From: Vespula vulgaris
Lineage: Eukaryota; Arthropoda; Insecta; Hymenoptera; Vespidae
Assembly (NCBI RefSeq): GCF_905475345.1
Contig: NC_066593.1
Span: forward strand, 890,774-954,773
DNA length: 64,000 bases
Direction of reading: 5' to 3'
Shown here: positions 10,841 to 24,726 of the stretch, piece after piece
How the letters are laid out: each line of letters starts with the position of its first letter
How positions within the stretch are numbered: the stretch's first letter is position 1
The notes under the pieces: generated by a model
Seen by the model: only the letters and a program-made list of their open reading frames with translations
Database searches by the model: none
Told to the model about the DNA's origin: nothing
Program-made: the position numbers and the translations under genes

Positions 10841-11032
10841 CTATTGGGGCGGACACTTTACCACTGTCGTCGTTGCGAATTCACTGAATTTCTTGTCGAT
10901 CGGGACACGATCGTCGTACAACGTTGGTGCTTGTAATATAATTCCAGCTGTGCCGACCAAAACGGCCAGTGTGAAGATCCAAAGGAATAATCTGTCTAGG
11001 ACCATCGCCACGTATTTCCAATCCTCCTTCAC
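10841..11032 (-). CDS. nAChRalpha4: nAChR alpha4 terminal exon 11 (TM4 and C-terminus)
   Basis: 192 nt; acceptor TGTTCGACAG; stop TAG at 10843-10841. It encodes VKEDWKYVAMVLDRLFLWIF and the rest of TM4, then APTLYDDRVPID and a short tail ending VVKCPPQ. Confidence 0.95.
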   Translation of the reverse strand: MKEDWKYVAMVLDRLFLWIFTLAVLVGTAGIILQAPTLYDDRVPIDKKFSEFATTTVVKCPPQ

Positions 11033-14000
11033 CTGTCGAACATGAATTTTATCATGAGAGAATGATGTCATCTCGAGATCGATCCTAAGATGGATTTTCG
11101 TTTTTTTTTCTTCTTCTTCTCTTTTTTTTCAATTAATATTGCGTTAGATAAGCAAGTCGTATTTCTTTTCTTTTTACAATATATTAGGATACTTTTATGT
11201 TGTAGCTGTTATAGAAGCTATAAGAGCGTCGATCAGAGCGACGATAAAAGAAAGCTGCTCGTCGTTATTTAAACTGGTCATCTAGCAAGCGTCGTAGCTC
11301 TCCGCACGTTGCTACGATGTAAACACTCCCCATTGTAAAATAATAGATCGTATTTCTTACCCTCCGTTCTTGATCGTCGTACATTTGATCGTTTGTCACA
11401 GCTTCCAACATAAACGTATCCCTTAAACGTACTTTGGATTATATCGAGTTTTTATATTAATAAATGTTAAAGTCTTGAAAGACGATTTTATAATTTATCA
11501 TTAAGATTCGTCGTTAATAGTCCGACATGTTGGAAGATCTCGCGATCGATGGATTCTCTCACCTTGGTTGAATCCTCCAACATTTTGGTATGTTCCGCGA
11601 TGAATCGTACGCAGATACAGGATCTGTGAATTTCCGGTGGGCAACGTGAATGCGAAAAAGTCGGTGGATTTCTTAATACTGGACTTTTAATCTCCTCGAT
11701 TCCTGCTTCGCCAGGAACCGAAAGATCCTCGCATTCGCCACGAATGGGAAGGGGTGGTAAAGGTGGTCCATGGATCAGGCAGCTTCCACCGAATCTCGCA
11801 CCGTCCGTTAGACTTTTTTTTTACATTTGTTTGTTTGTTTGTTTTTTTTCGTATTTTTTTCCCGTTTTTTTTTTTGTATTTTTTTTGTCGCCCAAGAAAT
11901 AACAAAAAACAGAAGATATATTATTAGCATTATTGAATTAATACCCTACGTTCATGTTGATAGTAAGACACTTTTGATTTAGCAATACTACTACGCTCGA
12001 CGAATTATTATTTATTAGTTTATTGGTCCTCCACAAGTAATTAATTACCATATAATCTGATAATCGTTCTTTCGTTAAATTTTATAGAGGCAATATATTG
12101 TTATTCAATAACGTTTAATAGATTTTATCGATTAACCATGAATTTCAATAGAAATTAAAGAAGGTATCGCGTGAAAATCGGTGAAAAATTTCGCGACTCG
12201 GTAAACCGTTGTTCTATATCGATCGATATTATTGAGCCACCGATCGATACATCCATCACGGTCTTCCTTTTTTCCTAACCAATTTCATTCCCAGTGAGAG
12301 TTCTTTAACCGTATAGATAACGAAAGTAAAGTGCACGTTTTTTTCTTTATTCTCTTTTCTTTTCTTCCTCCTTTCTTTTTTTTCTTTTTTTTTTTTGAAT
12401 CGGGGCAAAAAGATCCCGCGGGAAATGAGCGTGCGACGAGTGTTGCGTTATTCTTTTTATTATAGAAATATTTAATATAGTCTTTTCTTTTTATTTTTTT
12501 TTCTTTTTTTTTTTTTTTTTAATTCGATCGATTATCACGCATCATTAATGAATATTGCAAGCTTTCATTTTTTTATTAACGCGCTCGTGCTATCTATTCT
12601 CGTGAAAATTTTTTCGCGCGAAATTTTTTTGCCTTTCTATTTTTTTTCCTTTTCGAATTTCATCGAATATTTTAAAGCGATCACCGAAAGTTCTATTAAC
12701 AGATTATTAGAATTGTAAAATTGTCAATTGGACAGCTACATAATAGTGAATTATTTTTCAAGTGAATATATATCTATACGTGGAATATTTGATACGAAGT
12801 AAGAATTACGATCGTCAAGGGAAAAAGTGCCGACGGTATAGATCTTAAAAAGAAGACATTTTCTTTTTTATTCCTTTCCTTCGTTCCCATCGAGTTTCTC
12901 CAAACGTCGTAGAAGTTTGAAAACACGTTACAGCTTTCTTTTTTTTTCATTTCTTCTTTTCTTTTTTTTTTTCTTTCTTTAAGGTAGCAGTAATATCATA
13001 TCGGCAACGAGAGACTTCTACGTAGAGAAACTCGGTTCTCGGTTAAATTCAAGTCTGAACTTGGTTCACAGTGGAAACTCATAACTTTGTTAAGCTATTG
13101 ACTCTTCGATTATTAAGTTTCCTTGGATATATCGAGCTTCGCGTAAACTGCTTTATACTGGGGGATAATCATTTCAATAGGAAAGAAATTAACGAAGTTA
13201 ATAGAGATACTCTGAGAGAAGGTCAAATTGATAGGATATAAAAGAGAAAGAGAGAGAAAGAGAGAGATTTTCTAGTCTCTCGATCGACTACTATTTAATA
13301 GCATTCGCATAGTTAATCGAATTCGTTTGGTTGCTAGCTCGATTTTCTCGGTGCTTCGAAATTTCGAAAACTACTTTTATTTCGACGGGAGCGTGTTTTC
13401 GATAGCATCGAATTTACGCTGTCGAGTCCATGGGAATGAAATTGAATTTAACGTCCCATATGGGTCGTGTTTAATAGCTTGGCAATTTAATTTCGATGAT
13501 CGTTAAAAAAATTTTTCTGACAGAAGATTGGAAATAATAGTTTTGATGCGGCTTTAGTTAACAAGTGAAGCAGAAAGAAAGAGAGAAAGAGAGAGAAAGA
13601 AAGAGATTATATTTTCCATGTAACCAACACCCTTGTTAATCGTATAATGCGCTTTAGAATCAACGAATGCCCGAATGTCTACAGTAATATCTTTAACAAA
13701 GAGTAACGTAGATATGTATGTGTACATTGTACATTATACATATGTACACACACATACACAGACACAGATGTGGAACCGATTTGAACAGGTTCGTGTTTGC
13801 AGTCGATGTGCACGCGATGGTTGATACTATTCCAAACTATAACCACGAAAATGATCACGTACGTTGCTTTGCACTCTCGATCGTGAGATTATCAGGAACG
13901 GAAGGTGTTGTTAAGTATTAAAGACGATGGAAGAAGATTGAAGGGGATGAGCATCCTTTCGTTTGCAGAGTAACAATTAAAAAAAAAAAAAAGTAGAAAT

Positions 14001-14627
14001 TTTTGTTCGTAATTGGTTAAATTAAAAGGAGGGGGAAGGCAAGAAGAAAAAGCAAAAAAAAAAACAAAAAAAGAAAAGAAAGGGATGGAGAAAAATGAAA
14101 AAGGCAAAAAAAAATTTATCTCGTTGAAAGAGGAGAGATGAATAACCGGTTTATTTTAAAAACTCCATTCGTACTCGTTGAATATAATAAAAGTTTCCGA
14201 GTTTACTCCTCTCGTTCCTTTACTTTCCGAATCGAGCCTACTAACACGGCTGATCTAACTCTAACTCTATCTCTCTCTCTCTCTTTCTCTCTCTGTTTCT
14301 CCCTCTCTCATTTCTCTCTTTCTTTTTCGCACTCTCCAAACAATTATTAGCGAAAGGCTCGAATCTATCGAATTTAAGAAATCATGAGGAAATTCTCAAT
14401 GAATCTTCCTATTTACCTCGAAGGCGAGAGATCCTCTTTGGAAGGTGGCCGACTGTGGAACCTCTTAGGTGTAAAATGTTCCTCGCTCTCCTCGTGAGTA
14501 GACGGATGATAAGGGTAATAGCAAGTCTTCTCCTTCCCTCTTACCGTTCTCATCAGTACTCTGCCAGATGTGTACCTGCGATCAGAAAGAGAAAGAGAAA
14601 GAGAGAGAAAAAGAAGGAGAGAGAAGA

Positions 14628-14662
<35 letters not shown>

Positions 14663-17283
14663 AAGAAAGAAAGAAAGAGAGAGAGAGAAAGACAGAGAAA
14701 GGGACGAAGAGAAGAAAAGAGGAAAAGAAAAGAAAAGGAGGGTAGAAGGGGGAGAGAGAGAGAGGAGAGGAGAGGAGAAGAGAACAGAAGAGAGAAAAGA
14801 AAATCGTTAGAAAAGCGAAGGATTCTGTAAATACTACTTACTAGAGCGACTTTGTCCTCGCGAAAGAAGAAGGAGAGGAGAGCAGGGAGAGTGACGATGA
14901 TGAACGTAGCGATTTAGAAAGAGGGAGAGTGGAGGGACGAAGGAAACGAAGGAAAGGAGTGAGAAAAAGTGCAAGGGCAGCCATTATTCATCATTAAGCG
15001 TACGAATCTCAAAACTTCCTGTAATATTTTCCTTTTCCGTTATTTATCCTTTCAAATCTCTTTCTCTCTCTCTCTCTCTCTCTTTTTCTCTATCTATCTA
15101 TCTATCTGTCTATCTATCTATCTATCCTTTTCTCTTTGACGTGTTTTCTTATAGTCCAATTTCCCTTACACCCTCTCCCTCCTCCCTTCTCCTTCTATTG
15201 CGTTGTCATCTCCGGTGATCGATCGATCGCTACGTCGCACGTCTTGCTTACTTACCTGTTCGTCTCGAATTTGTACATAGGTCTTCTCATCACCAATAAA
15301 CGCGGAAGAATGTGGATGAAGACTCTTTTCACCCATGGCGCCATCTGATGCGTTTGCGGTGACCGGAAGTGGACGTTAAGGACGACGACGGTTACGCATA
15401 TACTGTCAATTACAATAAATATCGTAAATAGTAAGTTCGATATTATGATATAATAATTTAGCTTACAAGTTAAGTTTTCACGTCTATTACGCTTTATTTA
15501 AAAAAAAATTTCTTGTCTTTTTTCATTTTGTCTTTTTTTTTTCCTTTCTTCTTTTTTTCTCTCGATTGGCATTGTTACGAAGGAATTCATAAAATGATGA
15601 CTATCTCCTCCTTTATCGTTCTATCTTCCTTATACAAACTGTTTCCAAGCGTCATGGAATTGAAGGAGGGTCGAACAATGGAAATCAATGGACCATTGGC
15701 ATAATACAGACATTCCGTATCTCGCCCTAACTCGCTCCTCTCTGGCAATTCCGCGAATTGATCGTTAAGAGGTCGACCGGTCTTCTCTCTTCGAGAGAAG
15801 AAGAGCCAAGGCAAATTGCCATAAGGTATAACCGAGAATGACTGGTAAGGAAGGAATGTAAATCTCACGAGACCATTCATAATGGAGCCAGCCATTTGCC
15901 CATCGGAGGTCGTTGCTCTTTTCTTAAATGGGAAGGGACAGCTTCTGCGATTTAAATTACATCGACACTCTTTCTTCGAATCGATTTATCGAATCGTGAT
16001 CCATCTTCCAAGTCAATCCGTTCTTATTCTCTTATCTCGCTTCTTTTCTTTTCTACTCTTTTTTTTTCATTTCTTTTTTATTTTATTTTTTTCTTGTTTC
16101 AAGGGAAGAACCGTTTTCTTTTTTCTTCCTTTTCTTTCCTCATCGTTGTTATTTCAATCCTTACGAACATTATCAGAAAGGAAAAGCATCGTTTGCTCTA
16201 GCAAGTTTCTTTAATATTATCCTTCGCGTTTAGGGATAGACGGAGAAAAAAATTGATGAGAGGGGAAAGAAAGAAAGAAAGAAAGAAAGAAGGAACGAAA
16301 GGAGGAAGGAAAGAGAGAAAGAGCAAAGAGAAAAAAAGGAAAAGAAAAATAAAAAAAACACGTGTTTCACGTCGGCGTATAAATTAGTAAAATACAGGCG
16401 TCTGGAATGTAGCCGTGCCACTAAACGTTATATTACCTCCGTTGCACACCAAAATGGTTCTATAGTAATGGAATTGCGTTATTACCGCAAGATTTAGCTG
16501 CTCGTAATTTCGAGATGGAGAGAGGTAGAAGGAAAGGAGAGTTAAAAGGAGGGGTAACCTACGTACAAATTGGGCTCGAAGCGAGAAAGTAATTTCTCTC
16601 GTTTATCGTCATGCAAAATACATTTGCCTAATGTAATATAATATAATACAAATGAAAATGAAAGATTTATTATTTAAGAAATTTATTAAACGCGCGATCA
16701 TTTCTTTCCTCCTTTTCAAGTAGTCTAATCTAGTTCGAGGATTAAGATCAAAGTTTATCTCCTTCTTTTTTCACTTTTCTTACGTTTCTTTTTCTTTTCT
16801 CGAAGAAGTATCATTCATCTTGAGAAGAAGAGTCTCTGGTAGCTTCGAGTTTTCGTTTTACAATTCAATGCACAAGCGAACTGAGTAGTTTAATACTCGT
16901 TATCTACCAGCCGTGTTCGTATTATTCTATCTTAATTTACATTTAAGAACTATAAGCCGTTGCCTTGAAATTTCGAGAGAAGAAAAGCTTGTCCGGACTA
17001 TAGATACCAAAAGGAGGGAGGGGAGGGGGCGGTTGGGGAAGAGAGAAATGCTTCTCTTCTTTGCTAAGAAAACGCGAGGGATTAGATGGAGAGGACTCGC
17101 TCGATGTTGCTTGCCTGTGCTTGCTGATTAATGCGTCGTACCTCTTTCAATGTTTCCACTGAGGAAAATTTAGAAGTTCTCGCGTATCAACGAAACAGCA
17201 AACACGTCAAAAGCCTTACATATACATCATCATCGTATAACCTTTCGTCCCTCCATTAGTAAACTGTCTCTATAGTTGCTACG

Positions 17284-17337
<54 letters not shown>

Positions 17338-18323
17338 GTATCATATATGAAGACAAGTATTTACTTCGTCCGCACGATATTTTTCTTGCTTTTAATTTCT
17401 TTCCACGAGGATGACTTTAGCACGTCTTCATTCACAATTTTTATCGAGGCCATTAATATCTCACCTTCTTAAGAAATTTCCTTCAGAAATTGTCCTTCGT
17501 TCATAATTACTTTCGTGTTTCGTATAAAATCTGTTTTTCCTCCTTTTCCTTTTTTTTCTTTTTCTTTTTTCTTTCGTAATAAATTTAGTCTTATTAATTT
17601 TTGTATCCTTTTCCTTTTTCTTCTACTTTATTTTTACAAAAAAATTTCAAACACCTTGATACAGATATAAACACTTTAATCACGAGGAAGATATCAAGAT
17701 AAGACACCTTTTCTATTTGATCTTTTTCTACTCTTTTTTTTTTTATTAGTACAATTAAGGACTTCAATAAGGGAACACGAAGAGGAACAGCTTTCGTTGG
17801 TGCAGAAATTTCCAAGAAGGTCAAATAAAGTTTGATCATTCGAGTAGGTACGTTCTTTCTCTTCCTTATTTTTCTTCTCTCTTACTCTACTTACTTACTC
17901 ATTTTACTCTCTGTCTCTACTCTCTTTTCTTCCTCGTGATCTTTCTTTTAGAAAACCATTCTTTCTCCCTCTCTATCGTGTTACTTCGAGCGTACTTTTT
18001 GCAAAGCTTTTCCGGTGGACCTCCGGATACTGCGGGAAGCGTTCTTTTCTTCATGACTGATGGGCGACGATGATGAAGCGACTTGGAAATTTGTAAGAAG
18101 GCGATTCTCCACCATGACGTAGGAAATCCGAGCAAAAAGAGAGTAGACTCGATCGAAAACTTTTTCCTGCCAAGGCTCCTTTGAGATTCTAGTTTCGTTC
18201 TTCGATAATCCTTTCTCTCTTTCTCCCTCTCTTTTACTCTTTCTATTTCTCTCTCTCGTCGAATCTCATGCATGAAAAAACTCTTTTATTCCTTTTTTTA
18301 AAATGTACGTACGTGTGAGTGAA

Positions 18324-18363
<40 letters not shown>

Positions 18364-18624
18364 AGGGAGAAAGATAGAGAGATCGTGTATGTCGACGAAT
18401 ACGTTTTAAATAATCGATTATCCGGCACGTGTTACGAGACATAGGATTGGTGCTCACCCGCATCGTCCAAAAAACAGTCATTCGCAGAGGATCTGTCCAT
18501 GGCAGAAGAAGGACATTAATCGATTTGTTCGAATCCTTTGACCTCTCTTGGAAACAGGATCGTTCGTTATCTATCTGTTATCGAAAGGCAATCGGATAAT
18601 TTTGCTTTTTTTCCTCTTTTTTTT

Positions 18625-18659
<35 letters not shown>

Positions 18660-18860
18660 TTAGTGGAAATGACTTAAATCGATTCGTTCGTTTTTTTCTC
18701 CTCTTTTTTTTTACTCTTTGTCTTTACATCGTGGAAAAATGTATGTTCTTTCTTTGTTTTCTTCTCTCTCTTTCTTTTTAATTATAAAAATTCATTAGAT
18801 TTATTTAGTAGTTCTTTCGACGTCGAAAGGAGAATGAAATATCGAGAAGCGGATGGATAA

Positions 18861-18891
<31 letters not shown>

Positions 18892-18969
18892 TTTTTTAAG
18901 CCATTAGGTTACAGCGGAAAGATTTTTCTTTTGAAAGTAGATTAAAAATAAGAGAGATATATATATATG

Positions 18970-19004
<35 letters not shown>

Positions 19005-19014
19005 GTAGATAGAT

Positions 19015-19046
<32 letters not shown>

Positions 19047-20254
19047 CGAGAGACAAGCGAAACGGCGAGAATTGGCAGACACAAAAATCTCTCGGCGAAC
19101 TTTGTCGTCTCTTCTTCGTTTTAATACGCCGATCGAGCATCGTAATGGGCCCGGTGGCTAACGCTCGAGCTGAGTTTCCAACTTGTTTAAACTTTCGACG
19201 CGGTCCTATCAATCGCTTCGAAAACTTTTCCTCTTCTATCCGAACGTTTCCACTCTTTTCTACTATCTCCTTTCTCCCTCGTTTCTATATCTACGTTTCT
19301 CTTTTTCTAATTTTTTTTTCTCTCTTTTCATTTCCTCCTTTTTCACGTGCGTTTTTCTTCCTTTTTTTCTTCTTTTTCTTTTTTTTCTTCTTCTTTTCTT
19401 CCTTTTTTTCCCTTCCTCTTTCATTTACGTAGGCTTCTCATCTCGCACTCTTCCTCACAAATAGAACCTAGAAGCTCTTCGAGCCCTTTTCACAATCCTT
19501 TCCAATAGTTCCACTCGATCGAAATGACACGATTAAAAAGTTCGATACACTCGAGCAACACTATTCATTCTTTCTCTCTTTCTCTTTCTCACATTGAAAA
19601 GATGGTCAAGTACTTTCACGACGTTTCTTTCCCTGAAAAACGTTTCTCCGATAATAATTCATCTTACTCTTTTATATCATTTAAAAAGTCACTAAATACG
19701 TATTCTATCTCCGTCATTGTGATATAACTGTAATCGTCGTAATTGCAATATTTTTATCTTCCACTTAAATTCTTTAGCGATGTATCTTTCTCGGTTGTTC
19801 TGTCTCTTTCTGTTTCTCGTGAAAAAGCTTCCAACGTTGACTTTTCATATTCTTCTATCGTGCGTGAAACATTTCCGTTCCTTGTGTTGTTGTTTCGTTC
19901 GTAAGAAAATTATTATTATTATTATTTTTATTATTATCGATAATATTAAAGGAAAGTTTTCTTAAAGTGAAACTTTTTAGAAATTAAAACTTTGGACGTA
20001 ATTTATGTAAATTTAATTAAAATTCTTGACAATACGTAATTGACACCATGAATGAATTAAAATGATAAATTTGAAACGATCTATTCTAGAAATATATACA
20101 TACATACATACATACATATTTATATATACATACGTATATACGTACTTACGTACACACACATATATATATATATATTAGGAAAACTAGCTTCAATCGATTG
20201 TATATTTAAATCTACCAGAAATAATCGCGATTTTCTTTATTTAAATCGACTCCT

Positions 20255-20308
<54 letters not shown>

Positions 20309-22284
20309 TCTCTTTTCCTCTCTCTTTCCCTCCCTTTCGTTTCTTGAACAGTACTTTACGTAATCACCGTTTTCGAGAGTTCGATCAGAAACTGTCACGA
20401 AGGGTTGTTAAAGCTTTCTTCCATTGTTATTCATTATTCAATCGCTATGTACTCGACATCTCTTCGAACGATAAGCAAGGAGGTCGGAGTGAAAAGAAGG
20501 AAAAAAAGCAGAGAAGAAAAAAAGAAGAGAGAAAAGCAAAAAAAGTAATGCAACTACTTGTTTAATTGTGCCGATTAGAAGCGAGGAATATTGAAGATAT
20601 GAGGACGATATGAGGGATGTGAATCGAAATTTTTTGAGATATCACGAGACGAGATTTCGGACGAGTGGTCTGGTCGAGCGACATTTTCTCAAGTAGAAAA
20701 GACGTTTTCGAGATAACGATGGATTTAATCTTTTCCACTTGAGCAGATCTGTCGGCGGAAGGTGGCTGATTACGGCTGCCGCACCACCCTCTCCTCCCCC
20801 CCCCCACCCTTTCCTCTCCTACTCCCCATCCTCATCCTTACCCTCAACCTCTCCTATCCCATTCGCGTATAATCGTAAAGGAAAATGAGAGAAGCAGAAA
20901 AAAAAAGTACCGGCGGAGGAATCGATCCGGTTGGCGCGTTCCATTTGAAAGTTAAATCGCGTTCAACTTGCAAATCGTTTGCCTCGCCTAGAAGAGAAGT
21001 GGGCGGAGTCTTCCTTGATTACTTGCCGCGCGGCATCTACCGATTGAATCTTAATCGGGAACGTTCTCTCGTTCGACTTCAATATTTCTTGGTCTACCTA
21101 TCACCACGCCCATCGAGTTTTACGACATTGATATTATCGTAATTAAACTATTTTTCTTTCCTTTTTCTTTCATTCGCAGCCCTTTTTTTTTTCTTTCGTT
21201 AGGGGATAATGATGAAGTTTGTCTATCTAAATATGTCTGGCGATGATCGGCGATAAATGCCTTATGATCTTTGACATTATCGCATTACATTCATGTTTCA
21301 TAAAAAATATTTGATATTTTTTTCTTTAGATAATTGAACAAATTGAAACGTATTCTTAGCTGCATTCTTAGGATAGTTATTCAATTTATTTTCCATCCCT
21401 GTATTTTGATAATTATTAGTAGTATAGAGTGTCTACTTCGAAAGGGTCGTTTTCCACGTACGTGGAGAGAGAAGAAAAGAGATAGAAATAGAGAAAGAGA
21501 CAGAGACAGAAAGAGAGAGAGAGAAAGACAGAGAGACAGAGAGACAGAAAGAGATAGAGATAGAGATAGAGAGAGATAGAGAATATGCTTGGCGTGTTTC
21601 AAATGCAAATGCAAACTGTACGAACTTTCTCGTAGTCTCGAGTACACGCGTATACGAGGCTCATTGTCTCGTTCATTCATCCCTACAAAGACTTCCGAAT
21701 AGTAAGCGTCGAAGGAAACGTTGGAGGAAGCGAATTGCCCTTTGTATTCAGGGTAGCACGCTCGCTCGCTCGCTCGCTTACTCGTTCGCTTCTGGCGTTT
21801 TGACGCTAAGTCGGCTTTTCGAATCGACGTTGGCAAAGTTTTAATAAAGAAGCTGACACGAAGAGAAGAGACAGAGACAGAGACAGAGACAGAGACAGAG
21901 AGATAGAGAGAGAAAGTGTAAGAATCAGTCTACATACTCTCTCTCTCTCTTTCTCTCTTCCTTCACCCTCCCCTCTCCCCCACCATTTAATTCTTTCTAG
22001 ACGTTAGAAGGGCCAAGAAGCCTGTACAGAAGAGCAGCACTTTAAGCGATGAAATTTACTTAGCAAGAGAGTAACGACATCACTGTCCACTCGAATGGGT
22101 CCTTCAAAAGTAGGGAGTGGCTTGGAAGGGATGCTTAGTTAAAGGAAAGACGAAAAGAAACATGGCGACAAGGTGTCTTCCTCTTTATAGGCATAATGGA
22201 GATCTTTAAAAGTTTTGAATTTTCTTCGTGTAATCTACGATAAAGTTTGATCGTTGTTATACTTTTTTCTTATTTCGTGGTCAT

Positions 22285-22330
<46 letters not shown>

Positions 22331-23387
22331 TACAGAGCAGAAAAGGTCTATAAATTTATGAGGATTTTAGGAAGGAGGGATTAGATTCAAAGTCATGTTT
22401 CTCTTGGCCCCGACCTGTTTCTCGTTTTAATGGATCACGGAGTTACTGGAAGGACTCCAACTTATATACGAAAATAAATTAAAAACATAAGAGTCTAATG
22501 TATCAACGAAACTATATAACTGGAAATTATCCAGATTATTCAGGGTATAAGATGTTGAGGGAAGAGAGAATGGGACGGAGGCACTAGAGAAATTAGCAAT
22601 TATTTAACGACAGAGATGAAAAAAATTATTTTCCTCGGACGTTCTTCTGAATTCTTTTTTGTTCTCTCTCTCTTTTTTTTTTTCCTTTCCTTTTTCTTTT
22701 CTCCTATATTAAATCGCGATGATTTAATTAATATTTATTTCGTATTTATTATATCAAAGTGATTACATAAGAAAGTAGTCCGAGATTGTTAGATGATGGA
22801 ACACATCGGAAACACAAAGAAAAAAAAAGCAGTAAATTTATTTTGTCGAGATAGATCTCGCTTATATTTTTACAGAGAAAGAGAGAGAGAGAGAGAGAGA
22901 TAAATTAATAAATAAATAAAACAGGGACGAAGCGAAAGAAAAAAACAAAATCAAAAAAAAAAGAAAAAGAAGAGTAACCTTCGCTTAATAAAATATTGCC
23001 TTGGCCTGGCTTGAAAGTAGCCTTTGTTCCACACGTAATTACCACGTCGATTCTGCTAGGGTAATAAAACGAATCGATCTTCACGTGAACGAGTAATCGC
23101 AATGAGTAAGAGAATGATCGTTAAAATTTTCTCTCCTGAGAGATTCGACAAAGAATAGGCTGATAGAAAAGAGAGAAAAAGGAAAAAATAAAAGAAATAT
23201 CTATCCGGGTTTTTCGACTTTTTCTATATTAACCGTGCTTTCAAAGGTCTAGTATTAGAAAGAAACTCAGAAAGAGAGAGAGACAAAGACGGAAATAGAG
23301 CTACAGAAAGAGATAGATAAAGCTAGGAGAGTGTCCTATAAGTCACGCTTATAGTAAAAAGGATTGCACCGATTCTCTCTCTCTCTT

Positions 23388-23427
<40 letters not shown>

Positions 23428-24683
23428 ATTGTACTAGCGAACTGAAACCGCAGGAAAGCCGCAATCTCGGATAAACCTCGATTTTGCGTCGGATATACGC
23501 ATGTGTGTCACGTAGCTACACTGTGTCCTCCGGATTTTCTTCGTCTCTCTCGTTCTGTTCTATGACTCTGTAAAAGGGGACACAGTGATTAACTACCGAA
23601 GACAGACAATACTTTCCTTCGTATACCATTTTCTTTGCCGTTTCTCTCTTACTTTCTTCCCTCATGCGAGATACCACAAATAATAATTATCGACTACTCG
23701 CTCTTTCTGACCGTTTCTTCTATTATTTCTTTCTTTCTTTCTTTCTTATATTTTCTCTTTTTATTTTTTTTTCTCTCCACATTACATGTGATCGCAATTT
23801 GACAAATGATCGCAAAATGATCTTCTTTTCACAAAAAAAAAGAAAAAAAAATGGAAAAGAACGAGAACAACGCGATTGTAAATGAAAAAAAAAAAAAAAA
23901 ATCTTCGAATTGAAAATCATTCAACAGTGAATCTTTTACCGGTTGAAAGACGTGATAGTACCTACGGAACACCCACGACATTATCGAGAAATTGGCGAGG
24001 AGGTCAATTGGAAGAAGAAGAAGAAGAAGAAGAAGAAGAAGAAGAAGAAGAAGAAGAAGGAGAAGAAGAAGAGACAAATTTCTGCTGTTATCCGAATGGC
24101 CGATTCAATATGGGCGGGTATCCGACGTGGCACTTCGATTCCGGAACTCATTTTCCTACGCCAATGCACTTTCCGTGAGTTTCAAAGCAGGATGCTATTG
24201 ATCTGAACGTAATAAATCGGGTGTGCGATTTATCTCTAATTACTATTGTTATTATTACTATTATTACTATTACTATTATTATTATTATTATTATTGTTAT
24301 TATTATTAATTATGATATATTTTCAAATTGGCAATTTTCAAATCGATTGCTCCTATTAATTTGAACTCGTTTCAATTGTCGTTTCCGCTAATTAATTGTA
24401 TCTCATGTATTTATTTTTTCTTTTTTTCGTGAATAGTAATCGATGTTATACAATCGATCGAAGGGAAAAGATCGTCCTAAAGAAAAATCGTCATTAACTG
24501 AATACATCCCTATTAAAAATATACGTCGTTGAAAGTTTCTCTAATGAAGATACTGAAATAGTAAAAGACTATTGGCGGAGATGATAAAAACGACGTTAAA
24601 CCGTAAAGTTACGTTTTAAGGGCGAGTAAAAAGCTCGTTGGGTAATTACGATCGTGTACTACAGTTGCGTTTATTCAACTTCT

Positions 24684-24726
<43 letters not shown>

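Noticed and set aside
15060..15130. Short regularly spaced repeats as a CRISPR array
   Set aside because: These are tandem microsatellites without unique spacers, in a eukaryotic intron.
15587..15895. 102-codon - strand frame in intron 7 just upstream of exon 8
   Set aside because: No receptor-like sequence and no splice sites joining it to exon 7 or 8. The exon 7 to exon 8 join is complete without it.
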